64,000 nt of DNA, from the NCBI GenBank assembly GCA_013399695.1, contig VXAU01002309.1, positions 62,001 through 126,000 on the forward strand, given 5' to 3'. The notes below the pieces were generated by a model. That model worked only from the letters and a program-made list of their open reading frames with translations. It was not told where the DNA came from and made no database searches. The stretch comes from Formicarius rufipectus (Eukaryota > Chordata > Aves > Passeriformes > Formicariidae). This document shows, in pieces, positions 1 to 10,110 of this stretch (its first letter is position 1; every line of letters starts with the position of its first letter). The position numbers and the translations under genes are program-made.

Positions 1-282
1 ACTATAACTGAAAAGGATGGGTAAAAATGGTTCATAACATTTAGTAAAAATTCTGAAGGTGTCTGGCTGCTAGTACCTGCCTTAGAGGACGTGGAAGGCT
101 GTACATACAGTATTTTAAGTAGTTGCCTTTGCATTTCCCCCTGTATTTATGGAGAAAGTTGATTCAAAATATGCTGCATTATGGTATCACTGGATTTTCT
201 GTCCAACTATAACACTGTAGAGAAATAAGATAGGCTGGGTAAAAAAAAAAGATGTTCTGTGAGCATTCATAACCTACCAAGG

Positions 283-714
283 TTCAGTTTTAGGGCCGTC
301 AAGAAAGACATTGAGATATTGGAGTGTGTCCAGAGAAGGATGACAAAATCTGATGAAGGGTCTGGAGCACAACTCATAGGAGCATCTGCAGGAGCTGGGG
401 TTGTTTAGCCTGGAGAAAAGAAGGTTCAAGGGAGACCTTACTGCTCCCTACCACTACCTGATAGGAGATTGTAATGAGATGGGGGTCTTTTCTCCCAAGC
501 AATAAATGACCCGGAGGTTTAGGCTGGATGTTAGGAAAAATGGCCAGACACTGAAACAGTGCCTAAGGAAGTGCAGGAATCACCAGTCCTGGAGGCAGCT
601 AAAAGATGGGTGATGTGGCACTTAATGACGTGGTTCTATGGTGGTCTTGGCAATGCCTGGTTTTCAGTTGGACTTCATGATCTTTTCCAATGTAAATTAT
701 TCTGTGATTGAATT
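283..714 (+). mobile_element. CR1 LINE, 5'-truncated 3' end
   Basis: This is the 3' end of a CR1 (chicken repeat 1) non-LTR retrotransposon. The diagnostic order is all present: a segment like 'ggagtgtgtccagagaagg', then 'tttagcctggagaaaag', 'aggctggatgttaggaaaaa', 'agtcctggaggcagct', and the terminal 'ttggacttcatgatctttt' followed by 'ttctgtgattg', a decayed form of the 8-bp CR1 terminal repeat. It holds only the last codons of the reverse-transcriptase ORF2 and the 3' UTR, so it encodes nothing functional. Many substitutions and small gaps suggest an old copy. Loss of the 5' part is normal for CR1, which inserts by target-primed reverse transcription. Confidence 0.93.
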
Positions 715-1487
715 CATACATGTTAAACCTGCAAGTTGAAAAGAGTCCAGCACATATTCAAGTTTACAAAACACTCATTTGACATTTAACTTGTAGTGTG
801 AGGGGAAAAAAAAAAATCTTTATAAAGAAGTGTGTTTTGTGCTTGATTTATATAATGGATTTATACCATTGGAATTGCAACTTTAGCGGTAGCTGGGTTA
901 TAAATTTCCTCTGAATTACTATGAAACATGACCAGTTAACCCTTAGGAAAAGGTTCAAGTAAGGAGAGCTATAGTTGGAACTAGTTTTTTAGGCAGTGTT
1001 TCTTTTGCTGCCATGGAGTAAAGAGAGCTCAATAAAAGTTCAGGAATGTTTTTTTGTGGGTTTTTTTGTTTTTAATTTTGACACAACCATTTTACATAGC
1101 AGTGAGTATTACTATTGGGGAATGACAACTTCATGCCAAGGGTTTTTGAAATTCTGCTGGCTTAGAATCAGCACTTCCTAAATACTTTTTACTAGAATAA
1201 ACAGTGTTGAGATCTAAATTTTCTGATCAATGTGCTTAGGTATCAAGTTAAAGCTTTTCCTGTAATATTCATTTCCTGCAGGTGACCTTAGAATGTATGC
1301 AGGATCAGGATTGGAGAACTGATTAAGACTGTTTGCTTTATTGATATACTGTTATGTCCTGTAGGATTTCAGGGAAGATGTTGGAGGAGCGGACTAGATT
1401 ACATTTGAAGTTACAGCCATCTGTAGTCATCATCCTAAAGGTAGCCAGTACCTGTCCCCTGAAAGGAGCTGGTTAGGCAGCATTAAA
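715..1487. other. Unique AT-rich sequence, nothing recognised
   Basis: This stretch holds short A runs (near 803) and T/G-rich DNA near 1050-1070. The only open frame (61 codons) crosses the T-rich part and looks like chance. I see no repeat family, RNA gene or convincing regulatory site. Confidence 0.6.
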
Positions 1488-1615
1488 CACAGGACTGGTA
1501 ATCAGAGATTTTGAAATTCGAGTTCCAGGACTGGCCCTACTTTTCCTTTTTTTCTGATCCTGCTTAATGTCATTTGCAGGTTTTCCTCACAAAACGGGGA
1601 TAATACAGAATGGTT
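1488..1615 (+). repeat. Ancient MIR/L3-like amniote repeat
   Basis: The segment follows the layout of the old amniote MIR/CR1-L3 family: 'acaggactggtaatcagaga', then 'tcgagttccaggactggccc', then after a diverged middle 'tcctcacaaaacggggataa'. The last part corresponds to the familiar 'cctcatctgtaaaatggggataat' core. Divergence is high, as expected for an insertion shared across amniotes. The assignment rests on the order of several motifs, not on a search, and MIR versus the L3 tail cannot be told apart by eye. Confidence 0.55.
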
Positions 1616-4600
1616 TCCTCAATGATGTGTGTGTTACGGCTTTTGGTTGGCAAAAGCAGCAGATCTAATTTCTTTCTTTCTGGACTAGAATACCAGATTT
1701 TGGTGGTTTTGCATGGAATAGTATTTGTTCTCAGGCCTAAATTATGTTTTAACAAGTAAAAAGCTGACGAAGTGCTTTGACAAAATGCTGGTAAGTCATT
1801 GTGAAGTTGTCAAGTACAGAGTTCTAGACAGCATTAGAAGAACATCCTATGTGATATTTAAAATAAAAATTGAAAACAAGACCCACGTGAAGGCAGTTTC
1901 ATATTAGGACTGCTTATTCACATGAGTATCCCACTATAATGTGCTAATACATCTTGCAGTTGCACAAATGTAGAATCAGGGCTTGTGAGCAGCAAATAGC
2001 TATGCTGCAAAAGCAGTTTCATGGGCTCCAACCATTCCTTTGAAGAACATTGTTTATTTTATCTGCTTTACCAGGAGAAGAGTGTAACTTCATGTTTAAT
2101 GCATTGAGTATTTTACGGAGGAAAATAATTAATCCCACATGAAGAAAAAATATATTTGTTAAACCACACAGTATCCTGTAAAAATAAAGCATATGCCCCA
2201 GTATTTTCTAGTAAGTTTTTGATTTAGAATTGTCTCTACCTGTCTTTTTTTTTGTTGTTTTTTTGTTTGTTTGTCTTGTTTGCTTCGGAAAGTCTGGGCA
2301 TCTTAGCTGTGAGTCACTGCTCCTCATGTGTCCATGTTACTGAAGTTGGTGGAAACACTGTCTCTGAAATCGGCTCGCTTTCCTGGAGTCTCAGCAAGAG
2401 TTTCGTGCAGTGATATGAAGGAACTCTGATTCTGCAGTCATTTGTTAGCCTTGTCTTTGGAGATGATGTGTTTGGGATGTGAACCCTCAGTAGGATTAGT
2501 AATTTCGTTAGGCCATTGAACCAGATAAGGGATGTTAGGTGAGCACGGATGTGGCTTGTGTCTTAAGTAAGGAAAATGGGTGTAATGGCAAATTATTTTT
2601 TCAATTGTTTTGGACAGTTAAGTAAATGTACAGAAAACATTTCAGTGATTGGTCAGCAAGCAAATGTGTGTTTTGAGAATCTCTTTAATAAAATGAGCAG
2701 ATGGAGTGGTTAGTATACTGTTGTGTATAATGATCCCCCATTCATGAATATTTTTTTGCTGCATTTGCATTATATTTGAATACAAGTCCACCTACAAAAG
2801 CCCTAAATGAACATCAGTGGCTTCATGTGGCTGATCTGTTCTAAATTGTGTTATAATCTCTTACAGAAGTAAATTAGTATTCAAATATCTGAACTTTGAG
2901 TCATTGGTTACCATACTTTCTCCTTACCTTTCTGAAAGTGTCAGTCACATTATAAGAACTAATGGAAACTAATTTGGAAATCATGTAGTCTTAAGGAACT
3001 TTCCTCCTTTTCCACTTCAGAAGCAGCTGGGGGGACTTTTTATGGTATTTAAGCAAAAGTATTTAAAATATTTTCATCAAGAACTCTGTGAGCAACACAA
3101 CATTGCAAGAAAGTGGATACTTTCCATAAGTAACAACTATGATTTTTAAAAAATTACAAGCTGATACAGTTTTTTGTTTGGTTTGTTTAATAAATCACTT
3201 TATTGATATCTATTATTTCATATTGCTTAAAGATTATTAGACTCAAAGCAGAGTTTTGGGGGGGAAAATGTTTATGTATGAGTCAACATAGGCATTGTTT
3301 TGCTTATCTGATTATTTACTTTAAGGCAGTCCTCTAGCTCAGTCAGTGTCAGAAATTGGTTCATCTTTGCCGTAATCTGACTAAGATGAGTGTCTATAAA
3401 ATAAATTTCACTCATTGAAGCAGATTTGTACAGATTGGTACAGTTTGCTTGTCAATATTCTGAAAAAAAATAAGTGTGTAAGTAGCTAGATACTGTTTTC
3501 AAAAACATTTACCTTAGTGCCTGGCTTGCCAAATTTCTGCCCTCTAAAACTGTGCTATCAATTTATGAAACTGAAAAAAGTACATCTTAGGCAGATGCAC
3601 AGAAAAATGTTTATTAAAACAAATTTCCTCCTTTCATACTTTAAAAAAAAAATTTAATTCTGATGTGTCTTTCTTTCTTCTCACCTGAATGCTTCTAAAA
3701 CATTTTCCACAGTGAAAGAGTTCAAATCCATGTTAAAATAAGCTTTGTATTTTGAGGACAGAAAAAAGCAATGACCCCTAAGTAACCTTTTATATTGATT
3801 GCATTGTTAGCAGCTGGTGTGTTGGATAACAAAATACAGATGTTTAGGACAGATTTAGGAAGGCTAAAGGACAGGGGAAAAACAAAATGCTTCTAGTTTT
3901 AAAAGTAAGTGTTTAAAGGGATGGAGGTCATATTTTGTAGAACCCCTCCACAAAAAAATGAAACACCCTCAGATATCCATATATATAAAAGTGTTTGTAT
4001 GTCAATACGAGCTATGGTATACATTCTCTTTTTCATTCATTTATTTGAATGGACAAAATTCAAGTAACACCATTCAACTTTCCTTTTTTCAGAGCAGCAA
4101 AATACAATGTTTGTCAGCACGTGTACAAGAAGTGCCTTTACTTGCATGGAATTTAGCAAGCTACTGTATTTTAAAGAACATGAAAATTTAATTCCTGTTT
4201 CTGCAGAGGCTGTTTCCTACCTTCAAATAAAAATTGCAGCTGGTTCTGCCTCTTCCCTCATAGCTATCCAGCTAGTTGTTTTAAACTGAGCATAACAGCT
4301 TTTAACATTTTCTCTTAAAACCATTGTGTCTTGATCCTTTTTTGATCATTGTGAACAGCATCATTGTGCTCTTTGACCCTGAAGCCCGTTTACATGTCCT
4401 TTTCAAATGAAAGTTAATTGACATATATGTGCCTCTTCTACTTGCAATTGTATGAAAACACCCCTAAAACTTGCTGTTTGGACATATCAAATGATGAATG
4501 CTTTTGCTTATATTCAGAAGAGAAGGAAAACTGCTATCCAAACTGGCCTGCAACTAGGAAACAGGGATGGAATTGCAGTGCCCTGTATATGTCTGTCTCC

Positions 4601-4857
4601 ATAATGTTATGATGAAATCCATCATGCCATTATTAACTGAACCAGTATGGTTGTGAATGTAGATAATGTTAGCTAGACCTTCCAATAAGATTCTAATTAC
4701 ATTGTTGAGAATTTTCCTAAGCTTATTTTTGGTGGCCTGAAATTGTTTCTTATAGAGGGTCTCAATTTTTTTTTTTTTGTTAACTTTAGTTGAAGTAACA
4801 TAGTTATTTCTGGAACTCTTGTTGAGTGTAAGGTGTTTGATAGGGGTTTATTTGCTA
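1616..4857. other. Unique AT-rich noncoding sequence
   Basis: This is a 3.2-kb stretch without a recognisable gene or young repeat. It contains a T/G tract at about 2246-2281, short homopolymers (near 3645 and 4768) and a short TA run near 3982. Open frames of 60-77 codons at 3958-4612 are AT-rich and match nothing I know. I see no CpG-rich promoter. Confidence 0.6.
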
Positions 4858-4925
4858 GTTTGTTTTGTTTGTTTGTTGTTGGGGGTTTTTTGTTTGTTTT
4901 TTGGGTTTTGTTTGTTTGTTTTTTA
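4858..4925 (+). repeat. (TTTG)n-type low-complexity tract
   Basis: Repeated 'tttgtttg' units are interrupted by short G runs ('gttgggggtttttt'). The 77-codon minus-strand frame crossing it is a lysine/asparagine/threonine repeat produced by this tract, not a gene. Confidence 0.9.
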
Positions 4926-5336
4926 AACATCAGCTAACTTAAAACATTTTCATTGGGAAGTTCAAGCGTTTCATTCATGGACTTGAGATGTAAATAGGAA
5001 GTGGTGGGAGACGAGGACTTCCAGGTGATGGGTCAAGGGGAAGGATAGGATGTGTGGGAAAGAAAAGACATACTGGTCAACAAAGTTAATAGTATGTGGG
5101 GGCAGGGCAAAAATAGCAAGAAACAGCAAGAAGCTTAGTCGGTGTGACAGGAGAATCTGGTAGTGAGCCTCGAGATAGCGCTCTCACCATTGATTTCTTG
5201 CCAATAATCACCTGTAAAACGAGTGGAGAAGTATTGGGAAACCAACTGTTGAGAGAACCGAGTGGAAGAGCGAAGACATATGCAAGCATGTGCCATTTTA
5301 AAGGCAGATTACAAAGCTCAAGGTAATATTAGCAGG

Positions 5337-5544
5337 TAAAAAAAAAAAAGCTGCATGTGCCATCCTATTCAAGTCTCTTGGCATCTATATGTTCTTTGAA
5401 CATACATATATATATATATACACATATACAGTCACTGTTTCTACAGTTGTCTGATGACATTCAAAGGCAGACCAGCAGACTCTAAGAAAGTTCCAGGGCT
5501 TCACTGGAATGTAGACTGCTATGTATTTAAAAAAAAAAAAAGAC
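5337..5544. repeat. Poly-A runs and a TA/CA dinucleotide tract
   Basis: A poly-A run lies near 5340. An alternating TA tract grading into 'cacatatac' lies at about 5402-5432, and a second poly-A run at about 5529-5541. The minus-strand frame across the TA tract reads as alternating Tyr/Ile/Val, which is an artefact of the dinucleotide repeat. Confidence 0.85.
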
Positions 5545-5645
5545 TGGACTGTGGTTGTGTGGTTAAAAATGGTCATGAACCTTGAACCTCTGTCTCTGCT
5601 GCCAAGTTCCTGTGTGGAGGTTGGTAAGTCACTTGGAATCATTTC
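5545..5645 (+). repeat. Possible ancient MIR-like repeat
   Basis: The order 'gtgtggttaaaaatggtcat', 'cctctgtctctgctgcca', 'ttggtaagtcacttggaatc' resembles the MIR layout (tgtggttaagag, gctctgccactt, gggcaagtcactt). Support is moderate. The match could be chance in a short diverged stretch. Confidence 0.35.
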
Positions 5646-5819
5646 CAAGGTGGGTGATGGTGTGCTTTCATTTCCTGGACGCACCAGCTTGCTGGTGCTT
5701 TGTTTTTTAGGAATGATGAGTGCTCACACCTATGGAGTTTTTGTTTTAAGCATAGAAATCTACCAAGCACGCTTTATTCCTGAAAAACAGAGTTTAGAAT
5801 AGTTTCAGATCGGCAGGTC

Positions 5820-6115
5820 TACATGGACGGGCGCCTGTAGCTTGTGAATTGTAATTTTCCGAACTGGGGAAATAGTACCCTTTGGAAGGACGGGGAACAC
5901 CATCCCCCTTGGGCTTGTCGTGCACTCCCTGGGCACATCTCCATTGCCCGTGCTGGGGCTGGCTGCCGGCGGCGCTTCCCCGGCGAGGCAGGAGATGGCA
6001 GCCGAACCCCGGCCAAGGGACCGGGACGGCGGGCGGAGCAGGTGCCGCGGTGATGCCGGCGGGCTTGGGAGCACGGGAAGCAAACGTGGAACCTGCCTCT
6101 TCAGTGCCTTTGAAT
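5820..6115. promoter_or_regulatory. Isolated CpG-rich block, candidate promoter or first exon
   Basis: This block is abruptly GC- and CpG-rich inside an AT-rich window. By eye I count roughly 18 CpG dinucleotides between about 5955 and 6085, with clusters such as 'gccggcggcgc' and 'gggacggcgggcgg'. About 55 bp downstream, near 6170, is 'gtacgtcag', a CRE-like half site. In birds such unmethylated CpG blocks usually mark promoters. Overlapping frames (66-123 codons on +, 65-92 on -) run through it, but open frames are expected by chance in GC-rich DNA because stop codons are AT-rich. No protein is recognisable. It could be a distal or alternative promoter, a first exon of a long gene or lncRNA, or an old GC-rich insertion. 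Confidence 0.45.
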
Positions 6116-7529
6116 GTTAACGGCTTCTATGCCCACTTTCCAGTATCGCAGCCTTGTAAAAACCCAGTACGTCAGAGGTTAGGGTTTTTATGGCGTGTAG
6201 AAATGTGTTTGTGTAAACCCATGGGCTTTGGTGTAAAGCTGCAATACCTTTAATCTGCCTTTCTGGAAGCTGTAGCACACAGGGTAAGCGTTCTCATCTG
6301 CTTTCCTCCACAGAGGTACTTAATGAACAAGGTAACAGGTTAGGGGGATGTGGTCAAGAAGCCAACTGTTTGGAAGTTCCCTTTGTACATTGTGAGTAGT
6401 GCCATCCATGAGACCAGAGAACACCAGTGTCAAATGAATAAAGGACAGCGCAGACTTTGGGTAAGAGCCAGGATAGGTGAAGGCTTTTTTTTTTTCCTTT
6501 GCCTATTTTTTTTCCTCACTGCCTCAAGTGTCTGATGTATTACAGTGTTCGAAGAGTTTCAATATGGTTATATTGTATTCACACATATGCAATGTATTTG
6601 AAACATTCCTACCAAGGAGATTGTGGTAAAAACTGTAATGTGCAGCTTGCTGGGTTTCATTGTAAAGTAATATAATCTCCACATGTGCGAAGGCCAATGC
6701 AATATTTTATTTTTTGCTTACCCCAGGGAATGTGATATTAAATTTATCAGCTGAAGTATTTGAATGAGAACTCATAAATATTTCCTGAGGTGCATCAGTG
6801 GCATACATAGGGAGGAAGAAGACATGCAGTATTGCGTGAAGAGGAAGTACTTCATACTTTCTATCCTCTGCTGTCACATAACAGCTATGCCTTGTCCTTC
6901 AGATGAGGTACTGTTAGGTTTTCTCAGTGTCTGAAAACAAGTTTTAAATCTTGGAGAATTTGTTAGTCACTGATTTTTTTCTGATAATTATTAACTCTGT
7001 AGTACATGCGATGCAGATGTTGTTCACGTCAGATACAGAGCTCTAAATGCCTTGGAGAGAGAGGAAAGGAGCTTCCCAAAAGAATGGTATTGTTCTGAAG
7101 ACATTTCAAATTCACAGGAAGACTGTTGGTCTGCCTGCTTTGTCTGATGCACTGTGATTGAAGGCATCCTATATGGACAAGCTACTGCCAAATCTAGAAT
7201 GAGTTTCAAAATGCCTTCATATAGTTATAAATCTTCTAGGGCCTAAATAAGTATTTCCGCATGGTGTTCTCCTGTGTTGTGTGATCTACTCTCTTGTCTG
7301 GAGGTAATTTGAGCATCTCCAAAACAGATCTGTGGTTCTTTAGTCCAAGCCACTCCGAGTTAGTGGTTCTTTGTCATCATCGACTCAGTGTGCAGCTGCA
7401 GCCGAAATTGCCCATACCACAAATAGTACCCAAGAACATGACTAAAAATGACAATTTGTCACTGTAGAAAGTCTTCATGCCTCCACATCTCAAGTATTGC
7501 ATTAATTTATCGCCACATCTCAAGAAGAG
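6116..7529. other. Unique noncoding sequence
   Basis: A T-rich run lies near 6485-6520. Otherwise this is unique AT-rich DNA with no recognisable gene or repeat. The 61-codon frames here look like chance. Confidence 0.6.
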
Positions 7530-7597
7530 TTTTGTTTGTTTTGTTTTGGGGGTTTTTTTTTGTTTTTGTTTTGTTTTTTTTTTTATTTTTTTTTTAT
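7530..7597 (+). repeat. (TTTTG)n / poly-T low-complexity tract
   Basis: Runs of T are punctuated by single G or GGGGG. It could be a microsatellite or the reverse complement of an old retroposed A-rich tail. No adjoining retroposon body is visible. Confidence 0.9.
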
Positions 7598-8379
7598 GGA
7601 AAAGGACATCTAAATTTGTGAGAAGGAAGTAATAGCAGCTTATGTTTTCACTTCAGTTTGGAGAGAAAGCTGAGGAGGGATGAACTCGATTTACAGCATC
7701 AAGAAGGTAGTGCATAAGATGAGTGCTAAACTTGTTTACCAAATCCTACAGTACTAGACTAGAGAACATATATTGAAACTGATAGCCTTTAATTTAAAAC
7801 AGGTTTTTAAAAGTGCCTTTCTTCAAAGCCTGTAATAAACTTCTACAACTGACTTGCAAGAAAGTGTGAAGTCAGAAAGCATCAAGAGTTTCAAAATGGA
7901 TTAGACAAATTAATGGATAAAAGGTGCAAACAGGATCCTATTGGGAAGGCAGCAATATTCTAATGTCTGAAATCTGATAGCAGGATGGAGAAGGAGCACA
8001 AGGGTTAGATTTCAGTTAGTGGCTTATTTCACATTCTCTCCCTAATACCACAGTGTGGGGCATTTCTGATAGGAAAAGATAAGATGGGCATGCTTTCAGG
8101 AGTGGCTGCCTAATTCAGTTAGCTTTCTAGGTACTTGTAGAAAATTTTGTTAAAAAGCTCAAGTTTTTTTTTCTGTCTGAGTTTTCTCTGGTTTTGCAAT
8201 GGACATACCTTCTGTGCCATTATCATCTTGGGAATTACATTACTGTGAAGTTCTTCACTTGGACCTACTTATCAAGCCAGCTTAGAAACTGAAGTCAGTC
8301 CAGGGCTGAAGCTGGTACGTGCTGTCCACTGCCCTACAAATAGGATGGGCTATTTTCAAAAGAAGTTGAAAGTTGTATT
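7598..8379. other. Unique noncoding sequence
   Basis: AT-rich single-copy sequence. I see no repeat family, gene or RNA in it. Confidence 0.6.
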
Positions 8380-8640
8380 TGTCGAGTTCATAATGTCTTT
8401 AATGACCGAGGTTTGCCCTTATTAGTTGCCAGCTCTTCTCTCGCTGTAATATTTAATCCAACAGAAATAAACCTTTTTTGGTATAACAGTGAGACAGCTT
8501 TCAGCATTTCAGAAGGCATTTCTCCCTTTGATCTAAAATAGCCCGTGTGCATTGGCTTCTCTGGCACACTGCAATGTTCACCAATCCTCTTTAAGTTTTT
8601 CTGAGAGGAACAGAATTGTGAAGGTGGTAAAAGGGTGAAC
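8380..8640. promoter_or_regulatory. Candidate conserved noncoding element
   Basis: This block stands out as compositionally balanced and free of homopolymers, and it keeps a few CpGs in an otherwise CpG-poor area. It carries a TCF/LEF-like 'ctttgatct' (8526-8534), a homeodomain-like 'ttattag' near 8420 and 'taatatttaat' near 8448. An 86-codon minus-strand frame spans it and matches nothing I recognise. The call is intuition about texture plus motifs that are common by chance, so an alignment to chicken would decide it. Confidence 0.25.
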
Positions 8641-9904
8641 AGGGGCAAGGATTTGTTTGGTTTTTTCTTTCCTTTAGCTGTTGTTGGCCTGGGATCTGAG
8701 GAGTGAAGTTAAATTTGTAGTTTGTAAGGGTTCTATTTTAAAATACTTGCCAGATAGTAAAATAGGGATTTTTGTCCAGAGGAGGAGAAATGAAAATAAA
8801 TAAACATGGTTCTTTTTCACCTAATTTATGATCTGCAAATATGGTTCCTCCTCAACCTGCATGATTAACACTCTCCAGTCAGAAGTGACCATTTTGATTA
8901 CATCTTCTATCAATAAAAAGTCATGAAAACTTGGTTTTTTTTCCACAAGAGAAAGAAATCCAACAATATTGAGTAATTGCAATGTAGATTGTTTTGTCAT
9001 TTTTACCAGGAATTTGACCATATTACAGGTAATATATTAAATTATAGTCCCTCGCCTTTAACATCACTGTCAGATTTAGTTTAAGGGACGTTGCCTTTAT
9101 CCATACTAACTTTAAATACAGTAGAGCTGGAAAACTTTTTTGTATAGGCATGATATTACTTGTTCCAATGAATTCTGGTTATGAGAAATTTTGGGGTTTT
9201 TTTCCATGTAGGTGTTACAAGAAGGATTAAAAAGATTCCTTTAAAATGCTGAATTTGACTAATGTTTTTGAAGCCCAGTTTTCTTCTCTGAGAAATACTT
9301 TGTGGTGAGTGCTTATAGAGGACAGTTGCTTCCCAAAGGAAAAGGTACGGCAGGTCAATCTGAGGGTCTCTGTTCAGACTTATTATCCCAGCCTCAGAAA
9401 TATGTTTTCACTAACCTAAGAGTATGATAAGTTGAAGGAGAGGGTGCACAGCTCAGGAACTTGGCAGTGCTTCCACTAGAGCTGCTGTGTGAGGGTAGTG
9501 GTTGAGGATCATGAAGTGAGGTGTTCTTTCAAGTCTTATCACATCTCAGCTACTTTACAATCTCTGGAGGGTCCCAGGCAGAGTTTCTATGAGCTGCACC
9601 TTGGTGTTCACACAGTACATGTGCTGCAGATGTTTTAGGCTATCATCTGAAGTTTGTGATAGCTGCAACATATGCTGTTTTGGGTAATCTCAATAGGGCA
9701 TCTAGTATCTTATTTCTGAAGCATTTTTGCTGCAAGAAGCAATAAATCCAATTCTGTCATCATTAGGCAGGTGTTTATATGTACTGCAAGACTTTAATCT
9801 CTCTCCAGGGAGCAAAATACTCCAGGGGCCCGTTCTACGACTTGGCATTTGCTTTGCATCCCTGGCACGTTCCCATTTCTCTCTATGCCAGGAGAGCAAG
9901 CATA
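8641..9904. other. Unique noncoding sequence
   Basis: No gene, RNA or repeat recognised. The first part of a 138-codon plus-strand frame (9727-10143) lies here, but the frame runs on into the MIR/L3-like fossil and shows no recognisable protein. Confidence 0.6.
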
Positions 9905-10110
9905 ATTTTATGGTTAGGACATGGATCTTGAATCATTTCCCAGCTTCTCCAGTGATTGCTGTGAAATCTCGAGCAAATCTGCCCCTCAGCACACCAACTA
10001 CAAAGAGGGAGGATAGTGTGACTTTTTATTTACGTCTGCATAGCTTAGGTCAGGGACTACCTTGTGTTCAATGCATGTGTTATGGATCCCAACCTTTTTA
10101 CACAAAGTTG
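9905..10110 (+). repeat. Ancient MIR/L3-like amniote repeat
   Basis: Motifs occur in the order of the MIR/L3 consensus: 'tggttaggacatggatcttg', 'tttcccagcttctccagtga', 'ttgctgtgaaatctcgagca', 'tctgcccctcag', 'aaagagggaggatagtg', and then an L3-tail-like 'aggtcagggactac' followed by 'tggatccca'. This is the best-preserved of the old amniote repeats here. It explains part of the 138-codon open frame at 9727-10143, which is therefore not a gene. Confidence 0.6.

Noticed and set aside
5882..6253. 123-codon frame through the CpG-rich block
   Set aside because: Several overlapping frames on both strands are open because GC-rich DNA has few stop codons. The product is Gly/Arg/Pro-rich with no motif.
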